Source: Rhynchonema sp. JSB1_4
Taxonomy: Eukaryota; Nematoda; Chromadorea; Monhysterida; Xyalidae
DNA length: 64,000 nucleotides
Reading direction: 5' to 3'
NCBI GenBank assembly: GCA_030248065.1
Contig: JASAMV010007287.1
Location: 1 to 64,000 of the forward strand
In this document: positions 1 through 8,902 of the stretch, one piece after another
How the letters are laid out: each line of letters begins with the position of its first letter
How positions within the stretch are numbered: position 1 is the stretch's first letter
Translations under genes and position numbers: made by a program
Notes under the pieces: generated by a model
Told to the model about the DNA's origin: nothing
What the model saw: the letters and a program-made list of their open reading frames with translations, nothing else
The model's database searches: none

Positions 1-949
1 CCCCCCGATGTTGGCATGGTACAGTAGGTATCCCCCCCGATTTTCACCCCGGTACAGTAGGTATCCCCCCCGATTTTGCCTCAAAAGTGCCATTTTTTGA
101 TCAAAATGACCAAAATTAGTGTTAAATCAGTGGTTTTTACCTCAAATTACCCCAAATTCGCGCGCTACGCGCGCAAATACTACGTTTTCACACGATTCCA
201 CACATAATAAACACATTAAAAATTTTTACCCCAAAACCTAACCCCCCCAACTAGGGTTAGAGGTCGGGGGGGTACCCGACACCCGACACCCGACATCTGG
301 AAGTACCCGACACCCGACATTTCAGAAAAAAAGCCGACACGCGACACCCGACAGTTCCAAAAAACCCGACACCCGACATCTAGTTTTTGAAAAAAACCCG
401 ACACCTGTTTTTGGACCAAAAAACAGGCAAATTTTTGCTCATTTGCATCATGAGTGCAATTTTTTGGCTCAAGTTACTGAATTCAAGTATTTTCACACGA
501 AATAAACACCAAAATGTCACATGCTGCGTCTTCGGAAACATTTGGTTCAAAGAAAATTTTCTCTCAAGATTCTTCTCTCAGCAATACTGATGTTTTGAAC
601 CGTAAGTGTCGGGTGTCGGCTGTCGGGTGTCGGGTCCGAAAAAACCCGACACCCGACATCTGGGGGTACCCGACACCCGACACCTACACTTTTTTGGCAC
701 CCGACAGCCGACACCCGACATCTCTCTAACCCTACCCCCCCCCCCCCCCCCCCCCCCCCCCTGGGTACATAACCCCCCCCAGGCCATCGGCTCTGGTACA
801 GTAGGTATCCCCCCCTCGCCGAGCGCGGTACAGTAGGTATCCCCCCTCCAGAGTACCTCCAACACTGGGTAGGGGGGTAGCGTACCAGGCCGGGGCGGGT
901 AGGGTACCATTGGGGGGGACCCCCCCACCCCCCCCCCAGCCACAGCACT
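1..949. mobile_element. hAT-like element cluster, left end outside window
   Basis: The right terminus reads CCACAGCACTG, the mirror of CAGTGCTGTGG found at the left end of intact relatives at 2273 and 13744. The interior carries many copies of the word GGTACAGTAGGTATCCCCC in both orientations and a CG palindrome near 157-172 (CGCGCGCTACGCGCGC). A second terminus, CCAACACTG, ends near 875, so at least two elements are nested. Homopolymer C/G runs near 735-760 may be assembly-sensitive. No coding function is visible. Confidence 0.6.
251..731. mobile_element. Inverted-repeat element with ACCCGACACCCGACATC word arrays
   Basis: The ends are AGGGTTAGAG and CTCTAACCCT. Inside each end the words ACCCGACACCCGACA (or complement) repeat many times, surrounding a unique AT-rich centre at about 420-600. 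This is the same architecture as the hAT-like elements around it, but with an unrelated word. I could not define a target-site duplication because the flanks are C-rich. Confidence 0.5.
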
Positions 950-983
950 GCACTGGACAGCAGCGTTAGAGCGAGGGGGCGCA

Positions 984-2103
984 GTGGACATCATCTACCT
1001 AGATAGCCAAAAGGCTTTTGACACTGTCCCCCACTCTGCGCTGCTGCAAAAACTACAGCACTACGGTTTCCCCCGTCATTTACTCACTTGGGTATCTTCC
1101 TACCTAAGTGGACGGTCACAACGGGTTCGGGTCGGTGACGCTGTTTCTGGGTGGACTCCGGTCACCTCCGGGGTTGCCCAGGGCAGTGTTTTCGGCCCGA
1201 CTCTTTTTCTCATTTATATAAATGATGTTGTCAGCGTGGTGCATCCAGGCACCTACTGTATCTCTACGCTGATGACATCAAAATTTATAGGGAAATCCGT
1301 AGTGCTGTTGATCACAAAATCCTCCAGGGTGACATAAATGCGGTCATTAGTTGGCTCTCTGCAAATGGCATGGCCTTAGCCAGTCATAAGAGCGTCACTG
1401 TAAGGCTTGGGGATCGCCCCCAAGTCCCACCTGTCTATTTTTTGTGGGAATGAGCAGATTGTTTCACCTCCCCATGTCCGGGACCCAACAAAACTTAAAA
1501 TTTGAGTCACACATTGGTAAAATTGTGGCCGACGCTAGTAGAATGGAAAAGACCATCCGCCGTAACTTCCACAGTCGTAATCGCGACTTCCTCCGCGAAC
1601 TCTACTTGGCCTATGTTCGTCCATTACTGGAATTTTCCATGTCCATTTGGTCCCCTCAAAATGTCACTTTGGCTAAAAACGTTGAAAAAATTCAACGTAG
1701 GTTCACTTATTATTTACCAGGCATGCAGACACTGTCTTACCAACAGCGTTTGCATGCACTAAATTTGAACCCCCTAATTTATCGCCGGACCGTGAACGAT
1801 CTTGTGCTCGTGTACAAAGTCGTTCGTGGTCTCATACCTGGGGTAACCAAGGAATCATTCTTTCCATCGCGTGACACCGGCCGCCCAACCCGAGGGCACT
1901 CCCACAGTTTGTGTCGAGTTCATGGCGCGGGTCCGGACTTGTCCGGGTATTGGGCTTATCGCGTTGTGGACCTCTGGAACAGGCTCCCAGAGGACGTCGT
2001 CTCCGCTGCCTCAATTGCGGCCTTTAAATCTAAACTAAACTCACGTGGTCGAGACGTAGTTTCTCGCCATATTTCAACAAAATTCTCAGCCGTCGTTGAC
2101 TGA
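984..2103 (+). pseudogene. LINE reverse transcriptase, frameshifted
   Basis: Would encode the RT that copies LINE RNA at its insertion site. Visible motifs are an FDTVPH block near 1017-1034, GVAQGSVFGPTLFLIYIND near 1170-1227 and the catalytic YADD at about 1265-1276. YADD lies in a different reading frame from the upstream block, and the following thumb/C-terminal region (1444-2103, with YVRPLLEF and IQRRFTYYLPG) lies in the third frame. At least two frameshifts separate the pieces and a stop follows near 1450, so the copy is dead. Family placement (CR1/L2/Jockey-like) rests on the C-terminal pattern only. Confidence 0.8.
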
Positions 2104-2272
2104 TCTCCTCAGTCACTGAGTTGCTGCTTTCAGGTAATCGTCAATTTCGTTATCGCCTGTTTTCATCTCGTGTCCGCCATTGATCACTGATTTTTCGTCT
2201 GTCGTTCATGTGTTTTTGTTGGTTTAGAATTTCTCTGGTACGTTTTGTCGTTTGTTCATTCATGATTATCAT

Positions 2273-3137
2273 CAGTGCTGTGGGTGGGGGGGGTCCCCCC
2301 CAATGGTACCCTACCCGCCCCGGCCTGGTACGCTACCCCCCTATACTTGCGGGCCGGAAAAAAAACCGTTTTTTTTCCGGAAAAAAAACCGAAAAAAAAC
2401 CGTTTTTTTTCCGAGGCCCGGAAAAATACGTTTTTATTTTTCCGGAAATTTTTCCAAGTGGCAACTTTTGGAAAAAAAACGGTTTTTTTTCCAAAAATTT
2501 CCGAAATATTTTCAAGGGTTACGAAAGGATGTTGTCAAAACTAATGTAAATCGGTTCTAAACAGTTCAAAATGAGCACTTTTTAATCTCCAAGTGCATTT
2601 TTAGCATGTTTCAGGCCATTTCCCGACAAAATTTTCTCCAAAATAGGCGTTTTTGGACCATGGGTATCCTTAAGTACTGGAAAAATATTTGGAAAAAAAA
2701 CGGTTTTTTTTCCGGAAAAAAAACGGTTTTTTTTCCAAAAATATATTTTGCGGAAAAATACGCAAGTATATACCCCCCTACCCGCCCCGCTCTGGTACCC
2801 TACCCCCCTACCCGCCCCGCCCTGGTACCCTACCCGCCCCGATTTTTACCCCCAAAATGCCCATTTTTCGGTCAAAAATGCCCAAATTTCGACCGAAAAC
2901 CCTAAAAAGTGCAAAAAATCTCGCGCTGCGCGCGATATATGCACTTTTTAGTACATAAAAACAGGCACCCGAAAAAACTTGTGTTGTACCCTACCCGCCC
3001 CGAAAAATCTCCCCCCCCCCTCCCCCCCCAAACCGGATTTCCCCCCCCCCAAAATCCCAGGTACACTACCCCCCTACCCGCCCCGATTTTTTCCACCTAT
3101 GTACCCTACCCGCCCCGCAAAAGTAGCCACAGCACTG
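2273..3137. mobile_element. hAT-like MITE, word GGTACCCTACCCGCCCCG
   Basis: The ends are CAGTGCTGTGG and CCACAGCACTG, flanked by a perfect 8-bp target duplication ATTATCAT (2265-2272 and 3138-3145). The empty site is preserved in the sister LINE at 8011-8018. The word TACCCTACCCGCCCCG recurs near both ends, a second word (TTTTCCGGAAAAAAAACCG) fills 2355-2480 and 2690-2740, and a CG palindrome with ATATATGCACTTTTTAG follows at about 2925-2950. There is no transposase, so it is non-autonomous. Confidence 0.85.
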
Positions 3138-3237
3138 ATTATCATTATGTTACGTACACTCATATGTTTATTTTTCAGGTATTTTCCGGATCTCGTTGTA
3201 GGTTTTTGCGTGAGCTTGCAAATAAAATTTGAATTTG

Positions 3238-3440
3238 AAATTGACACGGATAATTGTTTCCTTTGCGAATCAGGCACCGATGTTTTCTTAAAGATTTCTA
3301 TCTCCTCTATTTTTAGAAATAGCCAATCGTTACGAATTTCGAGTAGTTTCTTTTTTTCAAATTTCAAATTTTTTTCTGCACGCTTTCGCAAAGACCTTTA
3401 CACAAGATCCGGAGAAACCCTAAAAACTGAACATGAGTAT
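3238..3440. other. No gene seen; flank of LINE copy 1
   Basis: AT-rich sequence between the LINE 3' end and an inverted LINE remnant. Open frames here are short and have no recognisable motif. I see nothing functional. Confidence 0.5.
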
Positions 3441-3618
3441 TAATAAACGAAAATGTGAACATGAACGAACAAACGACAAAGAAAACGTACCGGCGAGATT
3501 CAACCAAACAACCAAACTAATGAAGAGAACAAACTTAACAAGCAATAAAGTCGACAACGGATGACGGAATATTGATGATTATCTGAAAAGCAGCAACCCA
3601 GTGACTGAGGGGATCAGT
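3441..3618 (-). mobile_element. Diverged LINE 3' UTR fragment
   Basis: Read on the minus strand, this stretch follows the 3' UTR of the LINE copies (ACTGATCCCCTCAGTCACT, then a GGTACGTTTTCTTTGTCGTTTG-type segment), with many differences. It is interrupted by the hAT-like cluster that starts with CAGTGTAGTGG at 3619. Confidence 0.5.
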
Positions 3619-4541
3619 CAGTGTAGTGGCAGGCAAATGGTTGCAAGGTACCCTTGGGGGGGATGGATCCAGATGGTTGCAAGGTACCCCCTACCCAGCC
3701 TCCAGGAGGTTGCAAGGTTCTAGGCCTGGGCACAATACCACTTTTGACACCCAATACCAATACCCAATCAGTGCTGTGGCTACCTTGGCGGGGCGGGTAG
3801 GGTACATAGGTGGAAAAAACCGGGGCGGGTAGGGGGGTACTACCCCCTAAATTTCCCGAAAATTTCCCTAAAATACCTATTATGTGGAGGTTTGCGCGCG
3901 ATTTTTGGGGTTTTGAGGTCGCAAAACACCCATTTTTGCCTATAAAAACCATAAATTGATGGTTGCAAGGTACCCTCCGGGGTGGTTGCAAGCAGTGTAG
4001 TACTTGGTCAGGGTGTTGACGATAGATAGATTGGGACCCGAAATGTGTTGACGATAGATAGATGACCCACGTCCGAAATCTGGGGGGGGGCGAGCCAACC
4101 CAGGGTAGTACTTGGGGGGGGGGGGGGGGGGGTCCCCCCCCCCCCAAATTCATCTATCTAGTCAACACTTTTTGATTTCATCTATCTATCGTCAACACTT
4201 ATGGGCAAATCTATCTATCGTCAACAAATTCTGGGAAAATCTATCTATCGTTAACACATTTGGACCCCAAAATGGGTATTTTTGCCTCAAAATGGCTCAA
4301 AATCGGTATTTTTTGTCAAATAGGCAAAAATCGCGCGCTACGCGCGGATTTAGTACATTTAAGTAATTTTCATTGATATTTACTACCTTGATTTTTGGCG
4401 ACCCCCCCCCCACCATCTATCTATCGTCAACAAGTTTGGGTCGACCCCCCAGATTTCGGACTTGGGTCATCTATCTATCGTCAACACATTTCGGGTCCCA
4501 ATCTATCTATCGTCAACACCCTGACCAAGTACTACACTGAG
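3619..4541. mobile_element. Nested hAT-like elements with two word families
   Basis: Begins CAGTGTAGTGG and ends ACTACACTG. The words GGTTGCAAGGTACC (3640-3990) and TCTATCTATCGTCAACA (4010-4530) each repeat in both orientations near ends. A terminus of the GGTACCCTACCCGCCCCG family lies at 3774-3840. A CG palindrome (TCGCGCGCTACGCGCGGA) is centred near 4338. No matching target duplication could be assigned, so boundaries between the nested units are uncertain. Confidence 0.6.
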
Positions 4542-5193
4542 CCAACCCCGTCCCGATTGCGATCTCTGCTCTTCTGGTGCCATGAAATAAAAACTTTTAA
4601 TGGAAAAAAGGTAATCAACCCGTTCGCTGACGCTCGCCTCGGTGTCGTCAGTCACCAATTTTGTCCGCGTACGATTCAGCTGGTTTCGTTGTCACTGCAA
4701 GTTCAGGACTAAACATAACATGTTGAAAAAATCAGAAAAATTTAACCCACAAAAGGAAAACAAAACAAACAAGGGGCAATTTTGAATTTCTTTTGTTTTT
4801 CTCCGTGGAGGGAGCAACAGGCATCCTTTCCTTGTTTCGGTGGGCGAAAGAGTGGGCAGACTATCAATACTAAAGCAGAGCACCCGGCATGTTGTGCATA
4901 TTTTTACACACATGCATGAATTCGGTCCAAGTTTGGGCCTGCTCAAGCCTAAGTTTATGCTCAAACGAAAGACAAAGCCGCAGCCCAGGTTTAAGAATAA
5001 GCAAAACCCTTGGTTCAAATCTGGTTTATTTTCAAATTTGAGATCAGCGTTCCGCCCCTGCTCTCCCCCAGAACGCCAAAATCCGTTAAATCCGCTTTGC
5101 ATAGTCTGCATAATCCGCTTTGCATGCTTTGTATAGTCCACCCACGAACTCATTGAGAAGACTTTTATTGAAGTTGACTTGTACAGATCCAAT
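4542..5193. other. No gene seen
   Basis: Unique-looking sequence. At 4935-5010 it contains imperfect repeats of AAGCCTAAG/AAGCCCAGG type, resembling the word arrays at 13045-13135 and 63945-63990. The open frames in both directions have no recognisable domain. Confidence 0.4.
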
Positions 5194-5929
5194 CAGTGTA
5201 GTGGTCAGGGCATAGTTTTTTTTAGACACTTTTTAGGTGCAATTTGCACCTAAAAAATCAGAATTGCACCTAAAAATTCAGGGTTAGGTGCAAGGTTGCA
5301 CCTAAAATTTTGGGCCCTTATTTGCTTAATTTAGCATTTATACAGCATCTTTTAAGGTTGGAAAGCTTAGAAACAAAAAAATGCGCTGCGCGGCTTTTCA
5401 TTCCTTCCAATAAATTCCATCGAAGCATTTGGTCGACATCGACAAAAAATATTGATCTGATTGATTGATTTCGTACACAGTTAGTACCTGGTGTGCTGGT
5501 GATAAGATTCAAAACAAATACGTGCTGTACCAGGATCACTGTAGTTCCTGGTCCGGCGAGGCAGTTAGTGAACCAGAACCTACCCACTTTGTCGGTGCGG
5601 CGGTTAGTGTACCTCCCTGTGGGGGGAAGGAGGGCGGAAGACCAAAATTCAGGACAAGTCCTTCCTTGAGGTAAAAAATTTGACCTATTTTTGCCCTTTT
5701 TTGGAAAAAATTCTCCATGAATAGGGTATTTTGGCGACTTTTGACAACATTGACCTGAAAATTACCCATTTTAGGCCTAAAATGCCCATCTTGGGCTAAA
5801 AATATCTATTTTAGGCAAAAATTGCGGCGGTTAGTGTACCTGGTGCGGCGGTTTAGTGTACTAGTGTACCTTGGTCGCGGCGGTTAGTGTACCTTAGGAG
5901 GGGACCCCCTCCCCCCAGGAACTACACTG
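5194..5929. mobile_element. hAT-like element(s), words TTGCACCTAAAAATT and GGCGGTTAGTGTACCT
   Basis: The termini are CAGTGTAGTGG (5194) and ACTACACTG (ending 5929). TTAGGTGCAA/TTGCACCTAA words cluster at 5230-5310 and GGCGGTTAGTGTACC words at 5595-5895. A reduced CG palindrome (TGCGCTGCGCGG) lies near 5385. The 8-mers flanking the two ends differ, so this is probably a composite of two insertions. Confidence 0.5.
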
Positions 5930-7228
5930 ACTAGAACTAGAGCAGAGCATGACAACAGTATTAGATACCCACACAGTAAATGAACAGCGAAAGTAATTGA
6001 CTCGTACGTGACCCCCAAATGTGGATATGGTGACATGAATATTTTACTGTTTCGTTTTCTTCTCAATCGGTTCTCAATAATGAAACTAGTACAAAATGTG
6101 CTACAAGATGTTGAACTTTCCCTGAAAAGTTTGCTTTTGCTAAAGGAAAAGGCATTCATTGCATTACAACTTTATTGAACTTCAAAAAGCACGCAAATAG
6201 CATTGAACACACAACCTGGCAAAAAAGCCTAAAATTGGCGTTTTTTGTCCAAAATAGGGGTTGCACCTACTTTGGCCAGCTTGCACCTAAAAATTGGGGG
6301 GTTGCACCTAAGTTGCACCTAGTGAATTTTGAAAAAAAAACCCTGGGTCAGGGTGTTGACGATAGATAGATTGGCACCCAAAAAACTTGTATTGTACCCT
6401 ACCCGCCCCGGAAAAATCTTCCCCCTCCCCCCAACCGGATTCTCCCCAAGATTCCAGGTACACTACCCCCCTACCCGCCCCGGATTTTTCCACCTATGTA
6501 CCCTACCCGCCCCGCAAAAGTAGCCACAGCAGTGATGGGCACCAATACCAATACCACTCAAATACCAATACCAGTTTCTGGTATTGGTATTGGGTCTAAT
6601 TCTGGTATTAGTTTGGCCTATTTTTGCCTTTTTTGGAAAAAAATTCTGCTTGAAAAGGGTATATTTGGCGACTTTTGACAACGTTGGCCCAAGAATCGCA
6701 CATTTTAGGCATAAAAATGCCCATTTTAGGCCTAAAATGCCTATTTTTGGCAATAATTGCTGGAGATAGTGTACCCGGAGGGCAGTGTAGTTCCTGGTCC
6801 GGAGGGGGAACAGGCGGTACCCCCCTTTTTTTCGGAGGGGGAACAGACGTACCCACCTGGATTTTTCCACCATGTACCCTACCCGCCCCGCCAAAGTAGC
6901 CACAGCACGACCCTTTAAAGTGCAAAAAACCGGGCGCTACGCGCGACCAGAGGTGGGAATCGGGCCGGGCCGGGCCGAGCTTTCCGGCCCGTATGGTTGG
7001 ACATCATCGAATTTCAATAAAAAGTCGTGATGAGGGCGCAATGCATCTCATGACTGATGAGGACCCGGATGCATTGTGACATATATAGTCTCCTGAGAGG
7101 GTCCGAAACTATATATGCAGCTTTAGACTATCATAAAAATTGCTAAATAAAACACTGCTATGCACTCCTTTTACGGTAAATTAGCCAAAACTTTTTGCGA
7201 TTCAGCAGCTTAGGACCGACTTCTATGG

Positions 7229-8112
7229 ACCCCCTAATTTATCGCCGGACCGTGAACGATCTTGTGCTCGTGTACAAAGTCGTTCGTGGTCTCATACCTG
7301 GGGTAACCAAGGAATCATTCTTTCCATCGCGTGACACCGGCCGCCCAACCCGAGGGCACTCCCACAGTTTGTGTCGAGTTCATGGCGCGGGTCCGGACTT
7401 GTCCGGATATTGGGCTATCGCGTTGTGGACCTCTGGAACAGGCTCCCAGAGGACGTCGTCTCCGCTGCCTCAATTGCGGCCTTTAAATCTAAACTAAACT
7501 CACGTGGTCGAGACGTAAAGGCAGTCTACGGGAGGTTGTCACTCAGCCCCCGAATACCGTAACCCACCGTAATTTTGATCTGCAAGGATCGTGTCGAGAC
7601 CATTTTGTTTTTTATCTATGTTTTGCGTATTAGCGCCAACACCAACCAACATTTCGAAGTTTTGGGGATCGACGCGCATGATGACAATTTCCAGCTTGCT
7701 GCCGCTAATACACATGTCGATAAGCAGCGATCAGCATGGGTCTCGCAACGATCTTGCTTGCGGTGGATTACGGTATTCGGGGGCTGAGTGACAACCTCCC
7801 GTAGACTGCCTTTAGTTTCTCAGCAAAATTCTCAGCCGTCGTTGACTGATCTCCTCAGTCACTGAGTTGCTGCTTTCAGGTAATCGTCAATTTTTGTTAT
7901 CGCCTGTTGTCATCTCGTGTCCGCCATTGATCACTGATTTTTCGCCTGTCGTTGCTGTTTTTGGTTGGTTTAAAATTTCTCTGGTACGTTTTGTCGTTTG
8001 TTCATTCATGATTATCATTGTGTTGCGTACACTCGTTTATTTTTCAGGTGTTTTCCGGATCTCGTTGTAGGTCTTTGCGTGAGCTTGCAAATAAAATTTG
8101 AATTTGATTTTC
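7229..8112 (+). mobile_element. LINE copy 2, 5'-truncated
   Basis: Nearly identical to 1768-3236 of copy 1 without the hAT insertion. The coding part (7229-7517) repeats the RT C-terminus with a one-base deletion near 7415 that shifts frame. It is then split by a TA-flanked MITE at 7518-7812, and the 3' UTR resumes with TAGTTTCTC. The undisturbed ATTATCAT at 8011-8018 is the empty site for the element in copy 1. Confidence 0.85.
7518..7812. mobile_element. Tc1/mariner-type MITE, copy 1
   Basis: 295-bp element with ends AAGGCAGTCTACGGGAGG and CCTCCCGTAGACTGCCTT, flanked by TA on both sides (7516-7517 and 7813-7814). Comparison with LINE copy 1 proves the insertion point. A second copy lies at 62308-62597. 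No transposase is present. Confidence 0.9.
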
Positions 8113-8317
8113 AGGTATTTTTAAACAAAAAACTGTGATTTTTGCACCAAAAATTTTTTTTCAAAACATCATCAGAAAACGTCGGGCCGTGTGATTTTTG
8201 TACCAAAAATTTTTTTTCAAAATATCATCAGAAAAAGTCGGGCCGAGCCGACTTTTTTCAAAGTCGGGCCGGGCCGGGCCGAGATAACCCGGCCCGATTC
8301 CCACCTCTGCGTGCGAT

Positions 8318-8811
8318 ATATGCACTTTATAGCATATGAAAATAGGCACCCAAAAAAACTTGTATTGTACCCTACCCGCCCCGAAACATCTTCCCCCCTC
8401 CCCCCCCCAAACCGGATTCCCCCCAAGATTCCAGGTACACTACCCCCCTACCCCCCCCGGATTTTCCACCTATGTACCCTACCGCCCCGCCAAAGTAGCC
8501 GCACCACTGGCGCCAGGTACACAAACCGCCTCAATTTTTTCCTAAAATCGGCATTTTAGGCCTCAAATGGGCATTTTTAGGCCTCAAATGGGTGATTTTT
8601 AGGTCAATGATGTCAAAAGTCGCCAACATACCCTTTTTATAGAGATTTTTTTGCAAAAAGGGGCAAAAATCGCACAAATTTTCGACCTCAAAAAGTGGCT
8701 TTTTCCTGGATTTGGGTCTTCCCCCCTTCCCCCCAGAGAGGTACACCAACCGCCGCACGGAGAAAGGGGTAGGTACACTAACCGTAGCGCCGGACCAAGA
8801 ACTAACACTGC
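8318..8811. mobile_element. Right half of outer hAT-like element plus GGTACACTAACCG-word remnant
   Basis: 8318-8508 completes the outer element of the 6.4-8.5 kb nest (words TACCCTACCCGCCCCG, end near GTAGCCGCACCACTG). 8509-8811 holds repeated GGTACAC(A/T)AACCG words and ends in AACTAACACTG, an hAT-like terminus. No coding content is visible. Confidence 0.5.
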
Positions 8812-8902
8812 TGTCAAGTGAAATAAAAGACTTGCCGGTGTAAAAAATAAAGCTTCTCGCAATTCTACAGGCTCAGCATCTACCATCGACCACGACACGA
8901 CT

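Larger units (their letters stand above)
950..3236 (+). mobile_element. CR1/L2-like LINE, 5'-truncated, copy 1 (interrupted)
   Basis: Non-LTR retrotransposon fragment. It contains the C-terminal half of a reverse transcriptase (984-2103), then a 3' UTR ending in AATAAAATTTGAATTTGA at about 3236. The 3' UTR is split by a hAT-like element at 2273-3137. A second copy at 7229-8112 matches from the thumb region through the 3' end and shows the uninterrupted target site. The 5' part is missing because the window starts in another element. Confidence 0.8.
6948..8309. mobile_element. hAT-like element, word GGGCCGGGCC, carrying a LINE inside
   Basis: The ends are CAGAGGTGGGAATCGGGCC and GGCCCGATTCCCACCTCTG. 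The flanking 8-mers are CGCGCGAC (6940-6947) and CGTGCGAT (8310-8317), identical apart from two C-to-T changes. The element sits inside the CG palindrome core of an outer element of the GGTACCCTACCCGCCCCG family (about 6380-8508). A 5'-truncated LINE (7229-8112) is inserted in it. Confidence 0.75.

Noticed and set aside
250..730. Evenly repeated short words resembling a CRISPR array or satellite
   Set aside because: Words occur in both orientations, vary in spacing, and sit symmetrically inside terminal inverted repeats. This is a eukaryotic genome, so transposon subterminal repeats explain them.
547..994. Long overlapping open frames on the minus strand
   Set aside because: They run through G/C homopolymers and the word arrays of the hAT-like cluster. 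The Gly-rich, repetitive translation in several frames is a composition artefact.
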